Source: Terriglobus roseus DSM 18391 (GTDB lineage Bacteria; Acidobacteriota; Terriglobia; Terriglobales; Acidobacteriaceae). Taken from it: a stretch of DNA of 64,000 bases. Positions 41,406-50,038 of the stretch are shown here, piece by piece (positions within the stretch are counted from its first letter, which is position 1; each line of letters starts with the position of its first letter). The position numbers and the translations under genes are program-made. The notes beneath the pieces are model-generated. The model saw nothing but the letters and a program-made list of their open reading frames with translations. It ran no database searches and had not been told where the DNA came from. The stretch lies in the NCBI RefSeq assembly GCF_000265425.1, contig NC_018014.1:124001-188000 (forward strand), given 5' to 3'.

Positions 41406-42008
41406 ATGCAGTATCTGAACGCGGCGGAGTATGTGCCGTTCGGGCTGGGGGAGGAGACGGGCGATGACCTGATCACGGCTGCGTCTGCCATGATCGACGC
41501 CTTCTGCCGCAGGCCTTCCCTTGGCGTGACGCAGTATGTGGAGCGGCTGCGGTTTGCGCGTGGCCGGTATGAGATCCAGTTGAGCAACCTGCCGCTGACG
41601 GATGGTGCTGCTGCCATTGTGTCGGCGCGTGTGCGCTTTGGCAGGCTTGGTTCGGATGTGAGCCCGTGGTCCGCTGAGGTGCTTGCCTTTGCGCCGACTG
41701 GGACGTGGAGCAGCGTGGATGCTTCGACGCTGGATGTGTCCGCAACGGGGGCGGTCACTTTTACGCCGCATTTGCTGGGTGTGCCGTTCGATGAGGCAGA
41801 GGTGACGTACACGGCCGGCTATGCGGCGATACCGGTGCCGGTGAAGGTGGCGTGTGCGCAGATAGTGCGGAATGCGCAGGCGATGCCCGCGCTGAATGTG
41901 AAGCGGCAGGCGCTGGACAGTATGGCGATGGAGTACTTCAGCGGCGCGCTGGTCGATGCAGAAGTGCAGCGGCTGCTGGCGCCCTACGTGGCAGAGAGGA
42001 TGGGCTGA
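41406..42008 (+). CDS. Head-tail connector-like protein
   Basis: 200 residues. The start 'MQYLNAAEYVPFGLGEETGDDLITAASAMIDAFCRRP' is typical of phage head-tail connectors of the gp6/gp15 type, which begin with a helical bundle. The middle is beta-rich and the C-terminus helical ('VACAQIVRNAQAMPALNVKRQALDSMAMEYFSG'). It should dock beneath the portal. AGGAAGGG lies before the ATG. It is followed after one base by the next gene. Confidence 0.7.
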   Translation: MQYLNAAEYVPFGLGEETGDDLITAASAMIDAFCRRPSLGVTQYVERLRFARGRYEIQLSNLPLTDGAAAIVSARVRFGRLGSDVSPWSAEVLAFAPTGTWSSVDASTLDVSATGAVTFTPHLLGVPFDEAEVTYTAGYAAIPVPVKVACAQIVRNAQAMPALNVKRQALDSMAMEYFSGALVDAEVQRLLAPYVAERMG

Positions 42009-42009
42009 G

Positions 42010-42411
42010 ATGCGGAGCGATCTTGCAGAGGCGGCTCGTCGTGGTGCGGAGGCGATGGTGCGATCGATGGGTGCGTCGGCGGTAGTGCTGATGATCCCGG
42101 CGCCGCCGATCGCGGGTGATGCGGGCGAGGAACTTGGTCTGCGATCCCCGGAGTTTCAGCGTTTGACGTTGTCGCCGGTGGCCGTTCGGTTGAAGGCGAA
42201 GCGTGCTGAGGTGACGGTGCCTGCGGACGCGCTTGAGCTACTGCTGGGCGTGCAGGGCGATGGTGCGGTGGAGACGGCGATCCGTGCCGTGACCACGGTG
42301 CTGGTGGGCGACGAGGCATATGTGCTGATGGCGACGGAAGCTGTTGCAAGCATGGGGCGGGCTTGCCTGTACCGGTTGTTGCTGCGACTGCCGCCGACGG
42401 AGGTGGTGTAG
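42010..42411 (+). CDS. Hypothetical phage structural protein
   Basis: 133 residues, unrecognised. It starts one base after the connector stop codon and ends two bases before the next gene, so it is part of the same translational unit. The sequence is mixed alpha/beta ('LTLSPVAVRLKAKRAEVTVPADALELLLG', 'TVLVGDEAYVLMATEAVAS'). By position it could be a head-closure or tail-completion factor. Confidence 0.6.
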   Translation: MRSDLAEAARRGAEAMVRSMGASAVVLMIPAPPIAGDAGEELGLRSPEFQRLTLSPVAVRLKAKRAEVTVPADALELLLGVQGDGAVETAIRAVTTVLVGDEAYVLMATEAVASMGRACLYRLLLRLPPTEVV

Positions 42412-42413
42412 TC

Positions 42414-42905
42414 ATGCAGAACGCAAAGGATACGTTTTACGTCACGCTGCGGGATCGACTGGCTGCGCTAAACCCGTCGCGGGAGGTGCAGGTGCGCGGT
42501 GCGTTGCGGCCTGCGGTGGTGGTTGCGGAGAACGAGCTGGAGCAGACAGACTCTGCGTTGGTCGAGGCGTTTGTCATGACGTGGAAGGCGACGGCGTTCG
42601 ATGAGTCGGAGCCGATGGGACTGTGCAGTGCCGTGTGCGAGATCGAGTATGCAAAGCGTGGCACGCCGGAGCTTTCGGGGATGGATCGCGGCCGTGTGCT
42701 GGATGCGATGGATGGGGAGTTGCGGCGGATGCTGCAGCCTTCGGCGGTGGCGAAGCGGCGGTTCGATGTGAGTCCAGAGGTCGTGATGGCGACACAGATC
42801 TTCTGGTCTGCACCGGTGTTTGGAGCAGTCGGGATGGAGGCAGATCGGATTCGCAGGACGGCGACGGTGACGCTCTTCGCGTTGCAGGAAGCGGGGGAGG
42901 CATGA
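42414..42905 (+). CDS. Hypothetical phage protein, possible tail completion factor
   Basis: 163 residues from ATG 42414. 'TFYVTLRDRLAALNPSREVQVRGALRPAVVVAENEL', 'GLCSAVCEIEYAKRGTPELSGMDRGRVLDAMDGELRRML' and 'IRRTATVTLFALQEAGEA' suggest a small alpha/beta tail-terminator-like fold, but I cannot name a family. Its stop overlaps the next ATG (ATGA). Confidence 0.6.
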   Translation: MQNAKDTFYVTLRDRLAALNPSREVQVRGALRPAVVVAENELEQTDSALVEAFVMTWKATAFDESEPMGLCSAVCEIEYAKRGTPELSGMDRGRVLDAMDGELRRMLQPSAVAKRRFDVSPEVVMATQIFWSAPVFGAVGMEADRIRRTATVTLFALQEAGEA

Positions 42906-43867
42906 GCGAGAGCGTGTTGGCGGCGGGGTCGTTGTTTGGCGGTGCTGTCCGGCTGTATGTTTCGCCGGTGGATCGTGCGAGTGCGTGGCCGTGGCCGTTT
43001 GATCCGGCGTCGATGGGGCGTTTCGCAGCGGGAGTGCCTGCTGCGGGATGGCTGGATGCAGGCGTCGTGGCAGGGTTTGTGCGGTCGCCCGAGCAGGGTC
43101 TGACGCCGGTGTTGAGCGGTGCTCCGGCGACGGTGAAGACTCAGGCGCGGAGCCTGTTGCAGGAGACGGTGCAGTGGACGTTTCCGGCGTGGACGCGGGT
43201 GGCGATGGCGCTGTCTTCCGGCGCGCCGACGCTGAACCTGTTGCGGACGACTGCGGATGGCCGTGCGAACTATTCCGGCGGCACTGCGGCTGCTTCGATC
43301 CCGGTGCTTGCCGGGTCTACGGCGTCGGTGTTGCAGGTGGCTGCGGGATCGGCGCTGAGCGTGGGCGATGTGGTGGTGGTGGATGTGGACTATGCCGGGA
43401 CGACGGGGTACCTGGGGAGCGGTGCGCCGGGTGCGTTTGTGCAGGACGTTCCGGAGGTAGTCGATGCGCACTACACGCGGCGTGTGAGCTTCAACGTGGG
43501 TGTGGTGGCGGAGGTGACGGGTGGTGCGGTGACGCTGGCGCAGCCGTTGCCTGCGGGCGTTCCCACGACGGCGATGAAGGTGGATGTGGTGATGGGATTT
43601 GTGGATCGCGCCGGTGGCGGCTTTGTGCCGGAGTGGTCGGCGTTGCTGGTGATCGATGGTGTGCAGGGCGATCGGCTTCTGCTGCATTATCCGCGGCTGC
43701 AACCAGCGGGCGATGCGGCGGCCGAGGTGGTGACGCAGTTGGCGCCGGGTGTGGATCGGTGGCGGCCGACGGCAAAGTTTCGTGCGCTGCCGGTGACGGA
43801 CACGAATGGTGGCGACGCCGCGGTGTGCTTCCGGACGTATCTGCCGGCACCGATGCGTGCGGTGTAA
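42902..43867 (+). CDS. Hypothetical phage structural protein
   Basis: 321 residues; ATG overlaps the previous stop by four bases. Mostly beta-rich with repeated V/A/G segments ('TASVLQVAAGSALSVGDVVVVDVDYAGTTGYLGSG', 'VSFNVGVVAEVTGGAVTLAQPLPAGVPTTAMKVDVVMGFVDRAGGGFVPEWSALLVIDG'). This composition is consistent with a tail-tube or baseplate subunit. No family is recognised. Confidence 0.6.
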   Translation: MSESVLAAGSLFGGAVRLYVSPVDRASAWPWPFDPASMGRFAAGVPAAGWLDAGVVAGFVRSPEQGLTPVLSGAPATVKTQARSLLQETVQWTFPAWTRVAMALSSGAPTLNLLRTTADGRANYSGGTAAASIPVLAGSTASVLQVAAGSALSVGDVVVVDVDYAGTTGYLGSGAPGAFVQDVPEVVDAHYTRRVSFNVGVVAEVTGGAVTLAQPLPAGVPTTAMKVDVVMGFVDRAGGGFVPEWSALLVIDGVQGDRLLLHYPRLQPAGDAAAEVVTQLAPGVDRWRPTAKFRALPVTDTNGGDAAVCFRTYLPAPMRAV

Positions 43868-43876
43868 GGGAGGCGT

Positions 43877-45982
43877 ATGAATCTTTTCATCGATAACAAC
43901 GACGGGCTTGGCGGACTGGATTACACGCGGGCGATCCTGCTCGATGCGCCGCTGACGATCACTCGCCGACGCGGTGCGTGGACGAGCTGCGATGTGGGGC
44001 TGGATCTGCTGGGCAGTGGTCTGCCGATGCCGGTGACGCGCGCGCGTGTGCTGGTGCTGGATGCGGCGCAGTCCGTGCTCTTTCAGGGCTTCGTGGAAGG
44101 CGACGCACAGGCGGCTGTTTCGGCTGCTTCGAGTGAGGGTGCGGAAGAACGGCCGAGGATGCATGCGCTGGAGTCAAAGTGGCTGACGGAGGCTGCGCCG
44201 GAAGAGGCTCTGCAGCCGGTTACGGCAGTGCAGAGCAGCGTGGATTTACGGGATGTTCTGTTGAAGTCTGTGGCGACGTTGGCGACGCAGGATCTGGCTA
44301 TGGACGTGATGCTGACCGGCGAGACGGAGGCTGGGGCGTATGTGACGGAGTTGTTCCGCGGCGATGGGACGACGGCGAGCTTTTCGCTCCTGCATGCGCC
44401 CTTTCGTGAGGCAGGGAGTGGGGCGATTCTGCGGGAGCAGTTCGATGACAGCGCACTGAATGCGGCGCTGTGGACGCGGACGGACACGGGTGGGTATCTG
44501 TCGCTGGGCGGTGGCGGACTGCGGATGAGTGGCGGTTCGGGGTATGACGGCGCGACGGTGCTGGCCTTTGCGAAGCCGGTGGAGATGGGCGGAACGCTGG
44601 TTGCCGAGGCGCAGGGCGTGATGCTTGGGACGGGCAGCGATGGCTTGTTGATGGGCTTCTACGAGACGTCGGTCGGACATGCGCACTGTGTCGCGGGTGT
44701 TCGCGTGCAGGGGGCTGCGGGTGCACATGCGCTGGTGGCGGTGGTGAATGGTGTGGAACAGCCGACGACTTATAGCTTCAGCGAAGGGCACAGCTATGCC
44801 TTGCGCGTGCGGCTGCACTGTGCGGAGATGCAGCGGGTTCGTGCGCGTTACGAGGTGCTGGTGGATGGCGTGCTGCAGCAGTTTGGCGGTGGCACGGTCG
44901 ATGCCGCGATGCAGGTGGTGATTGAGGTTGCGGATCCTGGCCTAGCGTCGAGCACGCTGCCGACTGTTCTGTATGACGGCGCGATGGCGGTGTCACCGGC
45001 GCAGTGCGTCTTTGCACCGGTCAACAGCACGTCGCTGGTCGGCAGCGTGGCGAGTGTCGGTCTTTCGCAGACGGGATCGGCGTGGGTGGTGAGCACGGCG
45101 ACGGATGGTTCGCGGACGACGCGTCGCGAGGGTGCGGTGGGTACGGGCGCGGACTATGCGACGACTTCGGCGGGTACGCTGACGTTCGATCCTGGCCGTG
45201 TGCCGCAGCCGGGGGAACTGCTTACCGTGCGCTATCGCCGGCCGCGGCGATCGGTGGCGCGCGCGCAGGATGCTGCGGCTGTGACGCTGCGCAGTGACCT
45301 GGGATTGCCGGGACTGCCGCAGTGGAGTGGTCATGTGCTGCGGCCGGCTGCGCGTAGCTCGGCGGATTGTCTTGCGGCGGCACAGGCTTTGCTGGCGCTT
45401 GCTACGGGTGCTGCAACGGGCACGCGTGGCAGCGTGGCGTGGCATCGCGGCGCTGGTATTGCGGCGGATGTGCAGCCCCGCGATACGTTGGTCGTGCAGA
45501 GTGGTGGCGCCGCACGGATGTTGCCGGTGCAGTCGGTGACGGTGGTTGCCGGCAACTGTGCACCGGAGCTGCTGCATTACACGGCGACCTTCGGGCAGAG
45601 CCGCGCGGAGTCGATGTCGTTCACGGTCGGCAGCGGGCTGGCTGAGGATGTGCCGCAGCCGATTGCTGTGACGGTCGATGGTGCTTCGTTGCCTGAGAGA
45701 TTGCGAGGGCTGCAGGTGCTGATTGCGACGGGTAGCGCACTGCAGGTGGATAGTGGCGTGGATGCGCCACTTGGCGGCGGATTTGAGGTGCGTCGCAGCG
45801 ATGCGAACTTCGGTTCGGCGAGCACGGCGGACCTGGTGCTGCGGAGCCCGGTGCGGAGCTTCTCGGTGCCGCGTGCGGCGTTTGCGGAGCGCTTTTATGT
45901 GCGGATGTATGACGGCTCGACCCCGGCGAGGTATTCGGCGGTGTCGAGCGTGGTGTTGACCAGCCTGCCCGATGGTTCGTAG
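43877..45982 (+). CDS. Large tail/baseplate-like protein with lectin-like insert
   Basis: 701 residues with no signal peptide. The N-terminal 150 residues ('NNDGLGGLDYTRAILLDAPLTITRRRGAWTSCDVGL', 'VLVLDAAQSVLFQGFVEG') resemble baseplate hub-type proteins. Residues about 185-375 look like a concanavalin-like beta-sandwich ('REQFDDSALNAALWTRTDTGGYLSLGGGGLRMSGG'). The C-terminal part is again beta-rich, with an 'RYRRPRRSVARAQD' motif. It is the largest gene of the downstream block, and no tape-measure protein is recognised nearby, so this could be a hub or spike of a short-tailed particle (inference). Confidence 0.6.
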   Translation: MNLFIDNNDGLGGLDYTRAILLDAPLTITRRRGAWTSCDVGLDLLGSGLPMPVTRARVLVLDAAQSVLFQGFVEGDAQAAVSAASSEGAEERPRMHALESKWLTEAAPEEALQPVTAVQSSVDLRDVLLKSVATLATQDLAMDVMLTGETEAGAYVTELFRGDGTTASFSLLHAPFREAGSGAILREQFDDSALNAALWTRTDTGGYLSLGGGGLRMSGGSGYDGATVLAFAKPVEMGGTLVAEAQGVMLGTGSDGLLMGFYETSVGHAHCVAGVRVQGAAGAHALVAVVNGVEQPTTYSFSEGHSYALRVRLHCAEMQRVRARYEVLVDGVLQQFGGGTVDAAMQVVIEVADPGLASSTLPTVLYDGAMAVSPAQCVFAPVNSTSLVGSVASVGLSQTGSAWVVSTATDGSRTTRREGAVGTGADYATTSAGTLTFDPGRVPQPGELLTVRYRRPRRSVARAQDAAAVTLRSDLGLPGLPQWSGHVLRPAARSSADCLAAAQALLALATGAATGTRGSVAWHRGAGIAADVQPRDTLVVQSGGAARMLPVQSVTVVAGNCAPELLHYTATFGQSRAESMSFTVGSGLAEDVPQPIAVTVDGASLPERLRGLQVLIATGSALQVDSGVDAPLGGGFEVRRSDANFGSASTADLVLRSPVRSFSVPRAAFAERFYVRMYDGSTPARYSAVSSVVLTSLPDGS

Positions 45983-46014
45983 CGGCGTGCGCGATACACC
46001 GAATGGAGATGAGT

Positions 46015-46230
46015 ATGACGGACTTTGAAGCAAAGGTGCTGAGTGAGCTGAGCGCCCTGAAGAGCCAGATGGACGCCCTTCTGGGCGTCGGCCAGCCGGG
46101 CCGGCTGCACCTGCTGGAAGAGCGCGTGGAGCGGCATGAGCGAGCGGTGCAGCGGATGAAGGGGATTGGTGGCGGGTTGAGTGTGTTGCTGACGCTGTTT
46201 CATCTTGCGCTGGATTTTGTGCGGCGCTGA
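46015..46230 (+). CDS. Small coiled-coil/membrane protein, holin-accessory-like
   Basis: 71 residues from the ATG with GGAG upstream; an ATG at 46003 is an alternative. A coiled coil ('FEAKVLSELSALKSQMDALLG', 'LHLLEERVERHERAVQRMKG') precedes one C-terminal transmembrane helix ('GIGGGLSVLLTLFHLALDFV'). The layout matches XhlA/haemolysin-type phage proteins that assist holins. No endolysin gene follows. Confidence 0.65.
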   Translation: MTDFEAKVLSELSALKSQMDALLGVGQPGRLHLLEERVERHERAVQRMKGIGGGLSVLLTLFHLALDFVRR

Positions 46231-46243
46231 GAGCGGTTGCGCA

Positions 46244-46293
46244 TGGCGCGATTCCCACCCATGACGATGGAACTGTCATGAATGGGGCACCCG
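46244..46293. repeat. REP-like unit near the right end of the phage cluster
   Basis: CCCACCCATGACG and CGTCATG-type stem ending in AATGGGGCACCCG; very similar to 26681-26742 outside the cluster. Confidence 0.6.
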
Positions 46294-46339
46294 TTCCACC
46301 GCTCGCTTGAGGCTGGGATGAGGAAACGAAAGACAACCA

Positions 46340-46366
46340 GGAGCTGCGCCGAGAGGGCGCGGCTCC
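46340..46366 (+). terminator. Hairpin before the last phage-cluster gene
   Basis: GGAGCTGCGCC and GGCGCGGCTCC pair with one wobble across GAGAG. It is not followed by T residues; the ribosome binding site AGGAGAGG follows within 12 bases. It resembles the other pre-gene hairpins of the cluster. Confidence 0.5.
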
Positions 46367-46385
46367 TAACTATTTAGGAGAGGAA

Positions 46386-46643
46386 ATGAATTTCTTGAAG
46401 CTGTTTTTACGCGGTATTGCGATCCTGCCGAGCCTGATCCAGGGCGTTGAGTCTATCTATGGAGCGAAGACGGGCGACCAGAAGAAGTCGGCCGCGTTGG
46501 AGGTTGTGTCGGCTGCGGTCAAGATGACGGATGCCATTGCGAACAAGACGATTCTGGACGCAGACAGCTTTTCCGCCGGGTTGGGCACCATCATCGATGG
46601 TGTTGTGGCGTGCCTGAATGCAAGCCTCTGGTCGAAGTCGTAG
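46386..46643 (+). CDS. Small phage-like protein, possible holin or membrane-associated factor
   Basis: 85 residues. N-terminal amphipathic or weakly hydrophobic segment ('FLKLFLRGIAILPSLIQGVESIYGAK'), basic patch 'DQKKSAALEVVSAAVKMTDAIANK' and a C-terminal hydrophobic segment. Similar small proteins occur in prophages and are often listed as holin-like or unknown. AGGAGAGG precedes the ATG. It is the last gene before purE, 48 bases away, and marks the right edge of the cluster. Confidence 0.6.
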   Translation: MNFLKLFLRGIAILPSLIQGVESIYGAKTGDQKKSAALEVVSAAVKMTDAIANKTILDADSFSAGLGTIIDGVVACLNASLWSKS

Positions 46644-46676
46644 GTTGACGTGCGGTGCGTCGTCATAAGTCGCCGA

Positions 46677-46682
46677 TATAAT
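46677..46682 (+). promoter_or_regulatory. -10 box TATAAT for purEK
   Basis: A perfect TATAAT ends nine bases before the purE ATG. TTGACG is too far upstream (26 bases) to be a normal -35. The transcript would be leaderless or nearly so. Confidence 0.5.
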
Positions 46683-46691
46683 CGAAACCTT

Positions 46692-47195
46692 ATGGCGACG
46701 TCTCCCCTTGTGGGCGTGGTGATGGGCTCGAAGAGTGACTACAGTTGCATGGGCGCGGCGGTGCGCACGTTGCAGGAGTTTGGTGTAGCGCATGAGGCGC
46801 GTGTGGTGTCCGCACATCGCACGCCGGATCTGCTGTGGATGTATGCCACGGAGGCACGCGGCCGTGGTCTGCGCGCGATTATCGCGGGAGCGGGCGGCGC
46901 GGCACATCTGCCGGGCATGCTGGCGGCGAAGACGATTGTGCCGGTGTTTGGTGTTCCAGTGAATGCGACGTCGCTGAATGGTCTGGATGCGTTGCTGTCG
47001 ATCGTGCAGATGCCGAAGGGCATCCCCGTGGGTACGCTTGCGATTGGCGAGGCGGGCGCTGTGAATGCTGCCCTGCTGGCGATTGCGGTGCTTGCGACGA
47101 CGGACCCTGCGCTGGGCGACAAGCTGGAGCGGTGGCGTGCTGCGCGGGAGCAACTGGTGCTGGCCGAGACGCTGGATGAGGGTGGGAACGCGTGA
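46692..47195 (+). CDS. purE: N5-carboxyaminoimidazole ribonucleotide mutase
   Basis: 167 residues, the usual length of class I PurE. Motifs are clear: '[14 protein letters not shown]' (substrate phosphate loop), '[14 protein letters not shown]' with the catalytic-type histidine, and '[28 protein letters not shown]'. It converts N5-CAIR to CAIR in purine synthesis and acts with PurK, whose gene overlaps by four bases (GTGA). ATG 46692 is supported by the family start and by TATAAT nine bases upstream; no ribosome binding site is seen. Confidence 0.96.
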   Translation: MATSPLVGVVMGSKSDYSCMGAAVRTLQEFGVAHEARVVSAHRTPDLLWMYATEARGRGLRAIIAGAGGAAHLPGMLAAKTIVPVFGVPVNATSLNGLDALLSIVQMPKGIPVGTLAIGEAGAVNAALLAIAVLATTDPALGDKLERWRAAREQLVLAETLDEGGNA

Positions 47196-48388
47196 TCGAT
47201 ACGCCTGCAGACCTTTTGGAAAAATTGAGTGGACCGGTACTGCCGGGCGGCACGATCGGTATCTTCGGTGGCGGTCAGCTTGGCCGCATGATGGGCATTG
47301 CAGCGCGCTCCATGGGCTACAAGGTGCATGTGCTGGACCCCGATCCTGCGTGCTCCGCCGGCTATATCGCGGACACGGTGATTGAGGCTGGTTGGAACGA
47401 TCGCTGGGCCGCGGCGAACCTTGCGCGGGAGTCGTCGACGGTAACGCTTGAGATTGAGCAGGTCTCGATTCTGAGTCTGGATGAGGCCGCGCGATGGGCG
47501 CCGATGCGTCCCGGAGCGGCGATGCTGGCCATCATCCAGGATCGTGTGGAGCAGAAGGACTGGCTGAACAAGCATGGCTTTCCGACGGGACCTTACCGCG
47601 CCGTGCGCTCGCAAGAGCAGCTCGGAGAGGCTGTGAAGGAGCTTGCCGGGCCGGTGTTCGTGAAGTCGGCGCGCGGCGGATATGACGGTCGCGGACAGGC
47701 GAAGCTGGGCTTTGGCGGCGACGTAGTGGACGATGCCGCGATCCTGCAGGCGTGGCAGGATGTGGGCGCTACAGATTGCGTTGCGGAACGCGCACTGGAC
47801 CTGGCGAAAGAGATCAGTGTGATGGTGGCGCGGGCGCCGAACGGCGAGGTGAGGGTCTATCCGCCGGCGGAAAACTTCCATGAAAACCAGATCCTTAGCT
47901 GGAGCGTGATTCCTGCCAGCGTGCCGGACGAGCTGGCGGCGCGTGCGCAGAACATTGCCGGCGAGATCGCGGATACGTTTGCACTGGAAGGCCTGCTGGC
48001 TGTGGAGATGTTCATCACGACCGATGGGCAGTTGCTGGTGAATGAGCTGGCACCGCGGCCGCACAACAGCTATCACGGCAGCGAACGCGCTTGCACCACG
48101 GGCCAGTTTGAACAGGCGATCCGCGCGGCGTGCGACCTGCCGCTGGGCGATGTTTCGATGGTGCAGCCGACCGCTATTGCAAACCTGCTGGGCGATGTCT
48201 GGCTGAACGACGACGGTACGGAGAAGCAGCCGGCGTTCGACCAGGCGCTGGCGATCCCCGGCGTCCGCCTGACGCTGTACGAGAAGCTGAAGCCGCGCAA
48301 GGGCCGCAAGATGGGTCACCTGAGTGCGGTGGGCGCCACGGCGGATGAGGCGCGCGAACGCGTGCTGGCCGCGAAGGCTCGGCTGTAA
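47192..48388 (+). CDS. purK: N5-carboxyaminoimidazole ribonucleotide synthase
   Basis: 398 residues, ATP-grasp fold. The N-terminal '[36 protein letters not shown]' and the central '[17 protein letters not shown]' and '[37 protein letters not shown]' identify PurK. It makes N5-CAIR from AIR, bicarbonate and ATP for PurE. GTG start overlapping the purE stop gives translational coupling. The first 20 residues are a short extension before the conserved strand. Confidence 0.96.
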   Translation: MIDTPADLLEKLSGPVLPGGTIGIFGGGQLGRMMGIAARSMGYKVHVLDPDPACSAGYIADTVIEAGWNDRWAAANLARESSTVTLEIEQVSILSLDEAARWAPMRPGAAMLAIIQDRVEQKDWLNKHGFPTGPYRAVRSQEQLGEAVKELAGPVFVKSARGGYDGRGQAKLGFGGDVVDDAAILQAWQDVGATDCVAERALDLAKEISVMVARAPNGEVRVYPPAENFHENQILSWSVIPASVPDELAARAQNIAGEIADTFALEGLLAVEMFITTDGQLLVNELAPRPHNSYHGSERACTTGQFEQAIRAACDLPLGDVSMVQPTAIANLLGDVWLNDDGTEKQPAFDQALAIPGVRLTLYEKLKPRKGRKMGHLSAVGATADEARERVLAAKARL

Positions 48389-48393
48389 CGAAC

Positions 48394-49686
48394 GTGGCAG
48401 CTGCAGAACAAAGCCCGGTCGTCGGTATCGACTTTGGAACGACGAACAGTTCGGTCGCCCTGCGGCTGCCGGACGGTTCGGTGCGTCTGGCGGAGTTTCC
48501 CTCGGCGGGCAGCACGACGCGTTCGTCGCGGTCGGTGCTGTACCTGCAGCGCAAGGTGGAGTCGCGCAAGCCGGCAGCGGTGTGGAGCGGGCCGGAGGCG
48601 ATCGACCGCTACCTGGATACCGACTCGCACGAGGACGAGGTACAGGGCCGACTGATTCAGTCGCTGAAGAGTTACCTGTCTTCGCGGACCTTCACGGGCA
48701 CGGAGATCTTCGGCCGCAACTACCGTGTGGAAGACCTGGTTGCGAAGATGCTGCTCGACCTGCGTACGCGCGCGAGCGCCTCGCTGGGTGTGGAGATTAC
48801 GCGCGCTGTTGCAGGGCGGCCGGTGCACTTTGTCGGAGCGGATGTGGATGCCGACAATGACTTTGCCGAGGCGCGGTTGCGTGCGTCGTTCCTGCAGGCC
48901 GGCTTTACCGATGTGACCTTTGCCATGGAGCCGGTGGCCGCGGCGTATGCGTATGCGGCGGACGTCAGCGAGCCGCAGAATGTGCTGATCGGCGACTTCG
49001 GTGGCGGCACCACGGACTTCTCACTGCTGAAGCTGGGGCCGGGCGAACGCACGGTGCTGGGCACCACCGGCGTTGGGCTGGCGGGCGATGCGTTTGACGC
49101 AAAGATCGTGCGCTACCTGATCTCGCCCGCACTGGGTGCGGATACGATGGGTCGCGAGCTGAACAAGCTGCTGCCTGCGCTGCCGGCGTGGATCTATGCA
49201 AATCTTGAGCGCTGGCACACGCTGTCGTTCCTGCGTACACGCAATGTGACGGAGCTGCTGCGCACCGCGCTGAAGCGGGCTGTAGAGCCGGAGAAGATTG
49301 CGCTGCTGCAGGCTGTGGTGGAGCACGATCTTGGCTATCGTTTGCACCAGGCGGTGCAGCGCGTGAAGATCGATCTATCGTCTGCGATGGAGACGGAGTT
49401 TGTACTGAATGCGGAGACAGTGCACCTGCGAGCGCCGGTGACGCGTGCGGAGTTTGAAGGCTGGATCGCGCCCGAGCTGCAGCGCATTCGCGTGAGCCTG
49501 GATGATCTGCTGGAGAAGACGAAGACCGGAGCGGATGCCGTGGATCGCGTCTTTCTGACCGGCGGAACGTCGCTGGTGCCGGCGGTGCGGCAGGTCTTTA
49601 CGGAGCGCTTCGGGGCGGATCGCGTAATTGGTGGTGAGGCGTTTACGAGCGTCGCGCATGGCCTGGCGTTAATGGCTGCGGAGTAG
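48394..49686 (+). CDS. Hsp70-family (YegD-like) protein
   Basis: 430 residues, actin-like ATPase only. Phosphate-1 'VGIDFGTTNSSVAL' (about 9-22), phosphate-2 'VLIGDFGGGTTDFSLLKLG' (about 196-214) and adenosine 'VFLTGGTSLVPAVRQVF' (about 388-404) are present. It lacks the DnaK substrate-binding and lid domains, which is typical of the YegD-like subgroup of unknown client range. GTG start with no strong ribosome binding site, five bases after purK, so probably in the purEK transcript. Confidence 0.88.
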   Translation: MAAAEQSPVVGIDFGTTNSSVALRLPDGSVRLAEFPSAGSTTRSSRSVLYLQRKVESRKPAAVWSGPEAIDRYLDTDSHEDEVQGRLIQSLKSYLSSRTFTGTEIFGRNYRVEDLVAKMLLDLRTRASASLGVEITRAVAGRPVHFVGADVDADNDFAEARLRASFLQAGFTDVTFAMEPVAAAYAYAADVSEPQNVLIGDFGGGTTDFSLLKLGPGERTVLGTTGVGLAGDAFDAKIVRYLISPALGADTMGRELNKLLPALPAWIYANLERWHTLSFLRTRNVTELLRTALKRAVEPEKIALLQAVVEHDLGYRLHQAVQRVKIDLSSAMETEFVLNAETVHLRAPVTRAEFEGWIAPELQRIRVSLDDLLEKTKTGADAVDRVFLTGGTSLVPAVRQVFTERFGADRVIGGEAFTSVAHGLALMAAE

Positions 49687-49695
49687 GCCGTTCGA

Positions 49696-49723
49696 AGCTG
49701 AGGCGCGTAGGGCGCCCCAGCCT
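49696..49723. terminator. Hairpin between Hsp70-like and acidic-protein genes
   Basis: GCTGAGGCGC and GGGCGCCCCAGC arms pair with minor mismatch between two convergent genes. No T-tract. Possible shared transcription end. Confidence 0.4.
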
Positions 49724-49735
49724 TGATCCGGTGAA

Positions 49736-50038
49736 CTAGTTGCGGGTTGCGGTGGGAGGAACGCCGACCTCTTCGTCGTCATCTTCTTCCTCGTCATCCT
49801 CATCCTCATCCTCGTCATCGGCGTCTTCGTCGATCTCTTCGCCTTCTTCTTCTTCGTCGTCTTCCTCGTCGTCCTCATCCTCGTCGTCGTCTTCGAACTC
49901 TTCGTCGTCGTCTTCGACATCGTCGTCCGCGGCTGGATCGGCGGACGGATCGACAGCAGCTTCGGGCAGCGTGTTGTCTTCGTCATCCTGCAGCAGGTTC
50001 ATCGGCACGGTCTCGGTCTCTTCGATGGTGTTGATCAT
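49736..50038 (-). CDS. Very acidic low-complexity small protein
   Basis: 100 residues, of which roughly 58 are Asp or Glu, in a nearly unbroken run from about residue 38 to 91. The first 35 residues are ordinary ('MINTIEETETVPMNLLQDDEDNTLPEAAV'). No fold is expected; such proteins can act as nucleic-acid mimics, metal or cation buffers, or bind basic proteins. Function unknown. The gene is convergent with the Hsp70-like gene. AGAGGAG lies about 13 bases upstream of the ATG, farther than usual. I consider it a real gene because the frame stays open with a sensible non-repetitive head and tail. Confidence 0.65.
   Translation of the reverse strand: MINTIEETETVPMNLLQDDEDNTLPEAAVDPSADPAADDDVEDDDEEFEDDDEDEDDEEDDEEEEGEEIDEDADDEDEDEDDEEEDDDEEVGVPPTATRN

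Noticed and set aside
49766..49925. Microsatellite tract (TC-rich trinucleotide)
   Set aside because: It encodes a continuous Asp/Glu run in an otherwise normal small gene; codon variation (GAC, GAT, GAG, GAA) argues against a simple repeat.
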